Below, piece after piece: positions 1 through 5,254 of a stretch of 5,254 bases of DNA; the first letter of the stretch is position 1, and each line of letters starts with the position of its first letter. The notes beneath the pieces are model-generated. The model was given only the letters and a program-made list of their open reading frames with translations, was not told the origin of the DNA and made no database searches. The DNA comes from Pseudomonadota bacterium (lineage in GTDB: Bacteria; Pseudomonadota; Gammaproteobacteria; Burkholderiales; Casimicrobiaceae). Both the position numbers and the translations under genes were made by a program. The stretch lies in NCBI GenBank assembly GCA_022709775.1, contig JAKLIE010000164.1, positions 1 through 5,254 of the forward strand, written 5' to 3'.

Positions 1-1176
1 CATCAGGCTCTTCGCCACCGGCGCGAGATTCGTCAGCACCTGCAGGTCGGTCGAGTGCATCAGCACGATCGGCGTGCCGTCGTAGCCCGCTTCCTTCAGC
101 AGTTCGCGCGCCCTCACGAAGTTCGACTCGAGCAGCCCGTCGGTCCCTTTCGTCGTCTCGAGCGGCGTGCCGCAGACGAACATCGCCTTGCAGACCTTGT
201 AGTAGGCCGGGTCGCCGATCACCGCCTTCAGGAAGTCCTCCTGGTTGAACGCATGGAGGAGCGCCTGCTTGACCTTCGGGTTGTCGAACGGCTTCGCGGT
301 CGAGTTGAACCGGAACGAGTACTGGTTGCCGAGCGGGTTCGTGTCGACGAGCTTGAGGTTCGCATCCTTCTTCATCACCGGCATCAGGTCGTGCGCCGGC
401 TGCTCGATCATGTCGATCTCGCCCGCGATCAGCGCGTTGACGGCGGTCTGCTGGTCGGCGATCACGCGCCACTCGACGCGGTCGACCTTGACGACCTTTC
501 CGCCCGCCATGCCCGAGGGCGGTTCGGCGCGCGGCTTGTACCGGTCGAACTTCGCGTACACGGCCCGGTCGCCCGGCTTCCACTCGTCCCTGCGGAACAC
601 GAACGGTCCGCTGCCGGTGAAATCGGTGATCTGGGTGTTCGGGTCGGTCTCCGCCACGCGCTTCGGCATCATGAACGGCGCGGCGGACGACGGCTTGCCC
701 AGCCCGCCCAGCACGAGGCCTGTCGGCGAACTGAGGTTGATGCGGAACGTCTTCGCGTCGACGACCTGCATGTCCTTCACGAACGTCATCAGCTTCTGGC
801 CGATCGCGTCCTTCGCGCCCCAGCGCCGGATCGAGGCGACGCAGTCCTCGGCGGTCACCGGCGCGCCGTCGTGCCACAGGAGCCCGTCGCGCAGCGTCAA
901 CGTGTAGGCGAGGCCGTCCGGGCTCACCGTCCAGCGGTCGACCATCTGCGGCTGAACCTTGCCGGCGGCGTCGGTCGCGAACAGCGTGTCGTAGATCATG
1001 TAGCCGTGATTGCGCGTGATGTACGCGGTCGTCCAGATCGGATCGACGATCTTCAGGTCCGAGTGCATCACCACGCGCAGCGTCGACTGCGCGAGCGCCG
1101 AGGGCGCCGGGAACGCGAGCGCCAGCGGGAGCACCGCGGCCACGGTGGCCGACTTCAACGTACGGCGAAAGTCCAT
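1..1176 (-). CDS. ABC transporter substrate-binding protein, family 5 (peptide/oligopeptide type), 3' end missing
   Basis: This is the periplasmic binding component of a peptide-type ABC importer; it captures a solute and delivers it to a membrane permease. The ATG at 1176 follows GGAGGA at the right distance. The N-terminus is a secretory signal: MDFRRTLK, a hydrophobic stretch (about residues 10-28), then ALA-Q, with likely cleavage after residue 29. The FRRTLK start also resembles a twin-arginine (Tat) signal. Residues 76-119 carry the family 5 pattern (PQMVDRW, SPDG, RDGLLWHDGAPVTAEDC). Further family-like blocks are SGPFVFRRDEW, NPLGNQYSFRFN and NPKVKQALLHAFN. Cys329 and Cys335 (KVCKAMFVCG) may form a disulfide, as in related Burkholderiales proteins. 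The frame is open to base 1, giving 392 residues; the family usually has about 500-540, so the C-terminal quarter lies outside. It lies 86 bp downstream of the amidase on the same strand, probably in one operon. The ligand is unknown: dipeptide, oligopeptide, glutathione or other amide compounds are all possible. Confidence 0.95.
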   Translation of the reverse strand, partial: MDFRRTLKSATVAAVLPLALAFPAPSALAQSTLRVVMHSDLKIVDPIWTTAYITRNHGYMIYDTLFATDAAGKVQPQMVDRWTVSPDGLAYTLTLRDGLLWHDGAPVTAEDCVASIRRWGAKDAIGQKLMTFVKDMQVVDAKTFRINLSSPTGLVLGGLGKPSSAAPFMMPKRVAETDPNTQITDFTGSGPFVFRRDEWKPGDRAVYAKFDRYKPRAEPPSGMAGGKVVKVDRVEWRVIADQQTAVNALIAGEIDMIEQPAHDLMPVMKKDANLKLVDTNPLGNQYSFRFNSTAKPFDNPKVKQALLHAFNQEDFLKAVIGDPAYYKVCKAMFVCGTPLETTKGTDGLLESNFVRARELLKEAGYDGTPIVLMHSTDLQVLTNLAPVAKSLM

Positions 1177-1180
1177 GCGA

Positions 1181-1186
1181 TCCTCC
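1181..1186 (-). promoter_or_regulatory. Ribosome-binding site of the substrate-binding protein gene
   Basis: Read on the minus strand this is GGAGGA, followed by TCGC and the ATG at 1176. It is a strong Shine-Dalgarno match and fixes the start that also gives a complete signal peptide. The rest of the gap to the amidase stop (1187-1262) shows only short weak hairpins and no T-run terminator, which agrees with read-through from the amidase gene. Confidence 0.8.
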
Positions 1187-1262
1187 GGAAGCGGAAGGGT
1201 GGCGAAGCGCGGGGAAGCGACGCGCTACGGTAGCCCGAAACGTCGCCGCGCGCCATCGGGGC

Positions 1263-2678
1263 TCAGCGCGGGTCGATCGGCAGGCCGGCCGCGAACGCCG
1301 CCCGAACCTCGATCGCCTCGGCGGCCGCGAGGCAGAGGTCCTCGCGGAAGCGCGGTCCCACGATCTGCACGCCCACCGGCAGCCCGTCGGCCAGCCCGGT
1401 CGGCACCGCCATGCCGGGCAGGCCCAGCACGGGCACCGCCATCAGCGTCGAGCATTCGCGCCACACCCGCTCGGTGCGCGCCCGGCTCTCGACGTCGAAG
1501 CCGATCTCGTAGGCCGGCACAGCCGACACGGGCGCGAGCACGAGGGGCGTGCGCTCCTGGTAGAGCAACCAGTCGCGCTGCAGCTTCGTCCGTCGCGCGA
1601 GCGCCTTGAGGTGCGCGTCGGGCGCGAGATCGGGCGCGATCGCCGCCATGTACGCCATCGCGGTGCGGATGCCGTCGTCGCCGTCGCGTTCGAAATCCGC
1701 CTGCATGAAAAGCCGGAACTCCGGGACGAACATCTCGAACCACAGGCGCGCGGCGTCGGTGAATCCCGGCGTCGGCTCGTCGACGACCTCGTAGCCGGCC
1801 TGCGCGAGCCAGTGCGCCGCCCGGTCGAGCGCGTGCGCGATCGCCGGCGACGGCGCGATGCCGTCGAGCTCGCCCGGGTCGCGCACGACCGCGACACGCC
1901 GCGGCAACGGCGGCCCTTCGAGCGCCGCCGGCACCCACCACGGGTCGCGCGGGTCGCGCGCCGCCATCGCCGCGAAGCCCAGCCGCACGTCGTTCACCGT
2001 GCGCGCGATCGGCCCCTGGACGCTCAGGAGCTGCGCGGAGATCGCCCGCTCGGCCTTCTGCGTCGGCAGGAACGCCGGCACGCGTCCGAACGACGGCCGC
2101 AGCCCCGCGAGCCCGCAGCAGAACGCCGGATACCGCACCGAGCCGGCGATGTCGTTGCCGTGCGCGAGCGGCACGATCCCGGCCGCGACCGACGCCGATG
2201 CGCCGCCGCTCGACCCTCCCGGCGTCACGCCGCGACGCCAGGGGTTGTGCGTCCGGCCGCGCAGGTCGTTCACCGTGTCGAGCCGGAAGCTGAACGCGGG
2301 CGTGTTCGTGCGCCCGACAGGTATCGCACCCGCCTTCAGCAGGTTCGCGACGACGGGACTGTCGTCGTGCGCTATCGCGTCGCGATGGGCGAGCACGCCA
2401 TTGGTCGTCGCGCAGCCGGCCTGGTCGACGTTCTCCTTGATCGTGACGGGAACGCCGTGCAGCGGGCCGAGCCGCTCGCCACGCTTCACCGCCGCATCCG
2501 CGCGATCGGCCGCGGCGAGCGCCCGCTCCGACAGGTCGACGGTGACCGCGTTGATCGCGCCGTTGGCCGCGCGCATCCGCGCGACCGAGGCCTCGACCGC
2601 CTCCCGCGCCGAAATGTCCCTCGCGGCGATGCTCGCCGCGATCCTTCCCGCGCTCCAGCGCCACAGCTCGTCGGGCAT
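1263..2678 (-). CDS. Amidase-signature family hydrolase (amidase)
   Basis: This 471-residue cytoplasmic enzyme has no signal peptide and should hydrolyse a carboxamide C-N bond. It is close to the usual 450-500 residues of the amidase-signature (AS) family. The Ser-cisSer-Lys triad is visible as Lys81 (GVPVTIKENVD), Ser156 in the Gly-Ser-rich loop (TPGGSSGGASASVAAG) and nucleophile Ser180 (NDIAGSVRYPA). The spacing of 75 and 24 residues matches GatA-type enzymes. The signature reads DIAGS where most relatives have DIGGS. The C-terminal GLPVGVQIVGPRFRED block is also typical. The start at 2678 gives the standard N-terminus (MPDELWRWSAGRIAASI) behind a purine-rich stretch. An in-frame ATG at 2720 is possible but would add 14 residues encoded partly by a simple repeat. 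It is not convincingly GatA, because no gatB or gatC is adjacent. The substrate is unknown; the neighbours suggest a peptide-derived or other amide compound imported by the adjacent transporter. Confidence 0.95.
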   Translation of the reverse strand: MPDELWRWSAGRIAASIAARDISAREAVEASVARMRAANGAINAVTVDLSERALAAADRADAAVKRGERLGPLHGVPVTIKENVDQAGCATTNGVLAHRDAIAHDDSPVVANLLKAGAIPVGRTNTPAFSFRLDTVNDLRGRTHNPWRRGVTPGGSSGGASASVAAGIVPLAHGNDIAGSVRYPAFCCGLAGLRPSFGRVPAFLPTQKAERAISAQLLSVQGPIARTVNDVRLGFAAMAARDPRDPWWVPAALEGPPLPRRVAVVRDPGELDGIAPSPAIAHALDRAAHWLAQAGYEVVDEPTPGFTDAARLWFEMFVPEFRLFMQADFERDGDDGIRTAMAYMAAIAPDLAPDAHLKALARRTKLQRDWLLYQERTPLVLAPVSAVPAYEIGFDVESRARTERVWRECSTLMAVPVLGLPGMAVPTGLADGLPVGVQIVGPRFREDLCLAAAEAIEVRAAFAAGLPIDPR

Positions 2679-2680
2679 CG

Positions 2681-2699
2681 CCCCCCCTCTCTCTCTCCC
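2681..2699 (-). repeat. C7-(TC)5 simple repeat forming the amidase ribosome-binding region
   Basis: Seven C residues (2681-2687) are followed by five TC units (2688-2697) and CC. On the minus strand this is an AG/G-rich tract ending 2 bases before the amidase ATG, and its GGGAG and GAGG-like parts are the only Shine-Dalgarno candidates for that gene. It lacks a crisp GGAGG, unlike the two neighbouring genes that have one. Such tracts can change length by slippage. Confidence 0.6.
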
Positions 2700-2708
2700 A
2701 TTCAAGCA
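2700..2708 (-). promoter_or_regulatory. Candidate extended -10 promoter element for the amidase operon
   Basis: On the minus strand this reads TGC-TTGAAT, an extended -10 (TGn) followed by a hexamer matching TATAAT at four of six positions. Transcription would start around 2693, inside the purine-rich tract, leaving a leader of about 15 bases. No good -35 box is found 16-18 bases upstream, so the call rests on one short motif. Confidence 0.3.
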
Positions 2709-2721
2709 CAAGTCGGGCATT

Positions 2722-2736
2722 CGGCGCTCGGCGCCG
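2722..2736. promoter_or_regulatory. Perfect 6-bp inverted repeat, possible operator
   Basis: CGGCGC at 2722-2727 and its exact complement GCGCCG at 2731-2736 are separated by TCG. The dyad sits near the middle of the divergent intergenic region, between the left- and right-facing promoter candidates, where a regulator could control both. In DNA this GC-rich such a dyad can arise by chance, so function is unproven. Confidence 0.3.
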
Positions 2737-2741
2737 TGGAG

Positions 2742-2771
2742 TTGTCGGAACGGCGCGGCCTGCGTTAGGCT
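2742..2771 (+). promoter_or_regulatory. Weak promoter candidate for the MlrC-like operon
   Basis: TTGTCG (2742-2747) and TAGGCT (2766-2771) are separated by 18 bases and match the sigma-70 boxes at four and three of six positions. Transcription would start near 2778, just ahead of the Shine-Dalgarno at 2784. The fit is modest. Confidence 0.25.
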
Positions 2772-2783
2772 GCGGGACCATCC

Positions 2784-2788
2784 GGAGG
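2784..2788 (+). promoter_or_regulatory. Ribosome-binding site of the first MlrC-like gene
   Basis: GGAGG lies 4 bases before the ATG at 2793. An in-frame TAG at 2766-2768 rules out any start further upstream, so the site and the stop together fix the start. Confidence 0.75.
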
Positions 2789-2792
2789 CACC

Positions 2793-4298
2793 ATGGCGCG
2801 CATCGCCGTCGGCGGATTCCAGCACGAGACGAACACGTTCGCGCCGACGAAGGCCGACTACGCGGCCTTCGAGTCCGGCGGAGGCTGGCCGCCGCTCTGC
2901 TTCGGCGACGACATCGTCTCCCGCCTCGACGGAGCGAACATCCCCGCCACCGGCGCGATCGAGGTGCTGCACGCCGCGGGCCACAGGGTGGCGGGCCTCG
3001 CATGGGGAGCCGCGTCTCCCTCCGCTCACGTAACTCGCGACGCGTACGAGCGCATTGCCGGCGAACTCGTGCGCAGGCTCGCCGACGCGTCGCCGGTCGA
3101 CGGTGTCTACCTCGACCTGCACGGAGCGATGGTCACCGAGCACCTGGACGACGGCGAGGGCGAGCTGCTCGCGCGCGTCCGCGGCGTCGTCGGGCCGAAC
3201 GTTCCCGTCGTCGCGAGCCTCGACCTGCACGCGAACGTGACGCGCGCGATGGTCGAGCGCAGCAACGCGCTGGTCGCCTACCGCACCTATCCGCACGTCG
3301 ACATGGCTGCCACCGGCGCCCGGGCCGCGCGGCTCCTGCTCGACCTCGAGCGGCACGGTGCGCCGCTCGCGAAGAGCGTGCGCACGCTCGACTTCCTGAC
3401 CGGGCTCCCGTCGCAGTGCACGATGATCGAGCCGGCGCGCAGCCTCTACGCGATGCTCGAGCGGCTCGAGCAGGAGCACGGCGCCGTGCTCTCGTTCACG
3501 CCGGGCTTCCCGATGGCGGACTTCCCCGAGTGCGGCATGTCGGTGTTCGGCATGGGGATCGACGAGGTGCGCGTGCAGGTCGCGGTCGCCGCGATGCGCC
3601 AGGCGATCGCCGATGCGGAAGGCGACTTCGGCATGGAGCTCCTCACGCCCGACGAGGGGGTGCGCCGCGCGATGCAACGCGGCGTGCCCGGCGCGCCGGT
3701 CGTGCTCGCGGACACGCAGGACAATCCCGGCGCGGGCGGCAACGGCGACACGACCGGGCTCCTCGCGTCGCTCGTCGCGCACGACGCGCCGGGGTCGGTG
3801 CTCGGCCTGCTGATCGATCCCGCGTCCGCGAAGCAGGCGCACGAGGTGGGCGAACGGCGAACGGCGCGCTTCCGGCTGGGCGAGATCTCGGGCGTGCCGG
3901 GCCACGTGCCGTTCGAGGGCGAGTTCACCGTCGAGCGCGTGGCCGACGGCCGGTTCACCTGCACCGGACCGATGTTCCACGGCTTCCGGATGGACCTCGG
4001 CCGGATGGCGGTGCTCCGGCACGGCAACGTGCGCGTCGTGCTCGCGTCGGTCAAGTGCCAGGCCGCGGACCAGGCGATGTTCCGGCACGTCGGCATCGAG
4101 CCGCGCGCCGAACGCGTGCTCGCGCTCAAGAGCTCGGTGCACTTCCGCGCCGATTTCCAGCCGATCGCGCGCGAGGTGCTCGTCGTCGCCGCGCCGGGGC
4201 CGGCGAAGGCCGACCCCACGATGTTCACGTGGAAGCGGCTTCGGCCCGGCCTGCGCCTCAAGCCCCTCGGTCCCGCGTTCGCGCCGTCCGCCGCCTGA
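2793..4298 (+). CDS. M81-family (MlrC-like) metallopeptidase, copy 1, complete
   Basis: This 501-residue protein is a full-length MlrC (microcystinase C)-like metal-dependent peptidase with no signal peptide. The N-terminal M81/DUF1485 domain spans about residues 3-290 and the MlrC C-terminal domain about 300-485. Motifs in order are GGFQHETNTF (7-16), VYLDLHGAMV (105-114), SLDLHANV (142-149), YPHVDM (166-171), PGFPMADFP (237-245), the glycine-rich ADTQDNPGAGGNGDTT loop (306-321) and ALKSSVHFRA (444-453). Asp144, His146 and His168 have the same spacing as the zinc ligands I recall for Sphingomonas MlrC (Asp167, His169, His191). MlrC itself cleaves linearised microcystin and its tetrapeptide. 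Here the real substrate is unknown and a general role in hydrolysing unusual peptides or amides is inferred. It is the first gene of a rightward pair and is divergent from the amidase. Confidence 0.95.
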   Translation: MARIAVGGFQHETNTFAPTKADYAAFESGGGWPPLCFGDDIVSRLDGANIPATGAIEVLHAAGHRVAGLAWGAASPSAHVTRDAYERIAGELVRRLADASPVDGVYLDLHGAMVTEHLDDGEGELLARVRGVVGPNVPVVASLDLHANVTRAMVERSNALVAYRTYPHVDMAATGARAARLLLDLERHGAPLAKSVRTLDFLTGLPSQCTMIEPARSLYAMLERLEQEHGAVLSFTPGFPMADFPECGMSVFGMGIDEVRVQVAVAAMRQAIADAEGDFGMELLTPDEGVRRAMQRGVPGAPVVLADTQDNPGAGGNGDTTGLLASLVAHDAPGSVLGLLIDPASAKQAHEVGERRTARFRLGEISGVPGHVPFEGEFTVERVADGRFTCTGPMFHGFRMDLGRMAVLRHGNVRVVLASVKCQAADQAMFRHVGIEPRAERVLALKSSVHFRADFQPIAREVLVVAAPGPAKADPTMFTWKRLRPGLRLKPLGPAFAPSAA

Positions 4299-4303
4299 TC
4301 CGG

Positions 4304-4309
4304 TAGAGT
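4304..4309 (+). promoter_or_regulatory. -10-like box 6 bases before the second MlrC-like start; possible leaderless start
   Basis: TAGAGT matches TATAAT at four of six positions and ends 6 bases before the ATG at 4316, the distance expected if transcription began at the start codon. The 17-bp gap has no clear Shine-Dalgarno. No good -35 is seen, and translation coupled to the upstream gene is an equally plausible explanation. Confidence 0.25.
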
Positions 4310-4315
4310 TCGGCG

Positions 4316-5254
4316 ATGCCGCGCCGCTACGTCCTCGCGCTCGTCAAGCATGAGACCAACACGTTCTCGCCGGTCCCCACGCCGCTCTCGTCGTTCGGTC
4401 ACGGGGAAGGGCCCGCCTTCGGCCCTTCCGTCGTCGAGCGCTTCCGCGGCACCAACACGCCCCTCGCCGCCTATCTCGACCTCGCCGCGCGCGAGCACGC
4501 CGAGATCGTCACGCCGGTCGCCGGGGAATCGTGGCCGTCGAACAGGGCCTCGCGCGCGACCTTCGAGGCGCTGGTGCGGCCGATCGAGGACGCGGTGCGC
4601 GCCGGCTGCGACGCGGTGTTCCTCGATCTCCACGGCGCGATGGTGACCGAGGACTGCGACGACCCCGAGGGCGAGATCGCGCGTCGCGTGCGGAAGATCG
4701 CGCCGGACGTCCCGATCGCGGTCACGCTCGACTACCACACGAACCTGTCGCGCGAGCTCGTCGACAACGCGACCGTGATCGCCGGCTACAAGACCTACCC
4801 GCACGTCGACATGTACGACGCCGGCATGCTCGCCGGCTCGATCCTGGTTCGCGCGCTCGACGGCGGCATCGAGCCCGTGATGGCATGGGGCTGGAAGCCG
4901 CTGCTCGCGTCGATCATGCGCCACGCGCCCGAGGACGGACCGTCCGGCGACATCCTCGACTACGCGAGGTCGCAGGAGCGGAGCGGCCGGGTGCTCGCCG
5001 CGACGCTGCTGCCCTCCTTCCCGCACGCGGACACGCCGCACACGGGCGTTTCGGCGATCGTCGTCGGCGACGCGCGGCGCGGCGGACGCGAGTCCGCGCG
5101 CGAGGTCTGCGACCGGATGCTCGACATCGCCTGGAAGCGCCGCGCGGAATACGTGTTCCACGCGCCGCCGCTGGCGGAATCGGTCGCGCGCGCGAAGTCG
5201 CTCGGCCTCGGCAATCCCGGCGCGCCGGTCCTGCTGATCGACCACTGCGACAAC
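4316..5254 (+). CDS. M81-family (MlrC-like) metallopeptidase, copy 2, 3' end missing
   Basis: This is a second MlrC-like peptidase, open to the right edge after 313 codons; the family has about 490-510 residues, so most of the C-terminal domain is outside. Motifs are LVKHETNTFSP (9-19), VFLDLHGAMV (101-110), TLDYHTNL (137-144), YPHVDM (161-166), PSFPHADTP (233-241) and the start of the substrate loop, LLIDHCDN (306-313). Putative metal ligands are Asp139, His141 and His163, with the same 22-residue His-His spacing as copy 1. An in-frame TAG at 4304-4306 leaves 4316 as the only reasonable start. It follows copy 1 by 17 bp, so the two are almost certainly co-transcribed. It is strongly diverged from copy 1 outside the motifs: DLHAN is DYHTN, and the ADTQDN loop is IDHCDN. 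It is therefore a different subfamily rather than a recent duplicate, and probably has a different substrate. Confidence 0.93.
   Translation, partial: MPRRYVLALVKHETNTFSPVPTPLSSFGHGEGPAFGPSVVERFRGTNTPLAAYLDLAAREHAEIVTPVAGESWPSNRASRATFEALVRPIEDAVRAGCDAVFLDLHGAMVTEDCDDPEGEIARRVRKIAPDVPIAVTLDYHTNLSRELVDNATVIAGYKTYPHVDMYDAGMLAGSILVRALDGGIEPVMAWGWKPLLASIMRHAPEDGPSGDILDYARSQERSGRVLAATLLPSFPHADTPHTGVSAIVVGDARRGGRESAREVCDRMLDIAWKRRAEYVFHAPPLAESVARAKSLGLGNPGAPVLLIDHCDN

Larger units (their letters stand above)
2670..2720 (-). repeat. 9-bp direct repeat carrying two in-frame Met-Pro-Asp starts
   Basis: The sequence GTCGGGCAT occurs at 2670-2678 and again at 2712-2720. Read on the minus strand each copy is ATGCCCGAC, an ATG followed by Pro-Asp codons. 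The copies are 42 bp apart, so both ATGs share the amidase frame. The inner copy is taken as the true start because of its position after the purine-rich tract and the normal family N-terminus. The outer copy may be coincidence or a duplicated start. Confidence 0.4.
2679..2792. promoter_or_regulatory. Divergent intergenic control region between the amidase and MlrC-like operons
   Basis: This 114-bp gap separates the start codons of two divergent transcription units, so it must hold the upstream signals of both or most of both. Visible elements are a C7-(TC)5 tract, an extended -10-like motif facing left, a 6-bp inverted repeat in the middle, a weak promoter-like pair facing right, and the MlrC-like Shine-Dalgarno. 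No regulator gene lies next to it in this window. That it acts as a shared control region is inferred from layout only. Confidence 0.6.

Noticed and set aside
55..1233. A 392-codon plus-strand open frame opposite the substrate-binding protein
   Set aside because: The translation is dominated by Arg, Val, Asp and His and shows no motif. The minus strand here encodes a signal peptide and family 5 signature.
1224..1234. Small dyad GCTA-CGG-TAGC in the gap between the amidase and the binding protein, as a terminator
   Set aside because: The stem is only 4-5 bp with no following T-run in either direction, and the two flanking genes look like one operon.
1263..2678. GatA subunit of the Glu-tRNA(Gln) amidotransferase
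   Set aside because: The triad spacing matches, but no gatB or gatC lies next to it and the context is a transporter and peptidases; a stand-alone amidase is the better call.
1225..3003. A 592-codon minus-strand open frame in another frame across the amidase gene
   Set aside because: It is out of frame with the amidase triad, very rich in Arg and Ala, and crosses the divergent intergenic region.
1263..4142. A 959-codon open frame on the minus strand that contains the amidase and continues upstream across the first MlrC-like gene
   Set aside because: Only the part from 2678 down encodes amidase. The upstream part is rich in Arg, His, Asp and Val with no family motif and lies antisense to a clear MlrC-like gene; it is a GC-rich shadow.
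3002..4306. A 434-codon plus-strand open frame overlapping the first MlrC-like gene
   Set aside because: It is a frame-shifted shadow made almost only of Arg, Ala, Gly and Pro.
3446..5245. A 599-codon minus-strand open frame opposite both MlrC-like genes
   Set aside because: Its composition is Arg/Ala/His/Asp-rich without domains, and the opposite strand carries complete catalytic motifs over the same bases.
2793..5254. A microcystin-degradation (mlr) cluster
   Set aside because: MlrC-like proteins are widespread outside microcystin degraders, and no MlrA-, MlrB- or MlrD-like gene is visible, so only the family assignment is supported.

Overview
The window is gene-dense, very GC-rich DNA (roughly 70% G+C by eye, with strong G/C at third codon positions). 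It looks like a chromosomal segment of a high-GC proteobacterium. The style of the solute-binding protein, the amidase and the MlrC-like proteins fits Betaproteobacteria (Burkholderiales or relatives) best. That placement is an inference from protein style; there is no rRNA or other marker here.

There are four real genes in two divergent pairs around a 114-bp intergenic region (2679-2792). Leftward on the minus strand are a complete amidase-signature hydrolase (1263-2678) and then, 86 bp downstream, the first 392 codons of a periplasmic family 5 (peptide/oligopeptide-type) ABC transporter substrate-binding protein (1176 to 1), cut by the left edge. Rightward on the plus strand are a complete M81-family, MlrC-like metallopeptidase (2793-4298) and then, 17 bp further on, a second, clearly diverged MlrC-like gene (4316 to 5254), cut by the right edge.

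Taken together, the cluster reads as an uptake-and-hydrolysis module. The binding protein would capture a peptide or amide-containing solute in the periplasm; membrane permease and ATPase genes would be expected outside the window. The cytoplasmic amidase and two metal-dependent MlrC-like enzymes would then cleave amide bonds in it. The substrate cannot be read from the sequence. MlrC is known from microcystin degradation, but MlrA and MlrB are not visible, and most MlrC homologues occur in bacteria with no link to microcystin.

The divergent intergenic region holds candidate promoters for both directions, a perfect 6-bp inverted repeat that could be an operator, and a purine-rich repeat (as read on the minus strand) that serves as the amidase ribosome-binding region. 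No RNA genes, CRISPR arrays, insertion sequences or clear terminators were seen. The long overlapping reading frames on opposite strands are GC-rich shadows of the four genes.
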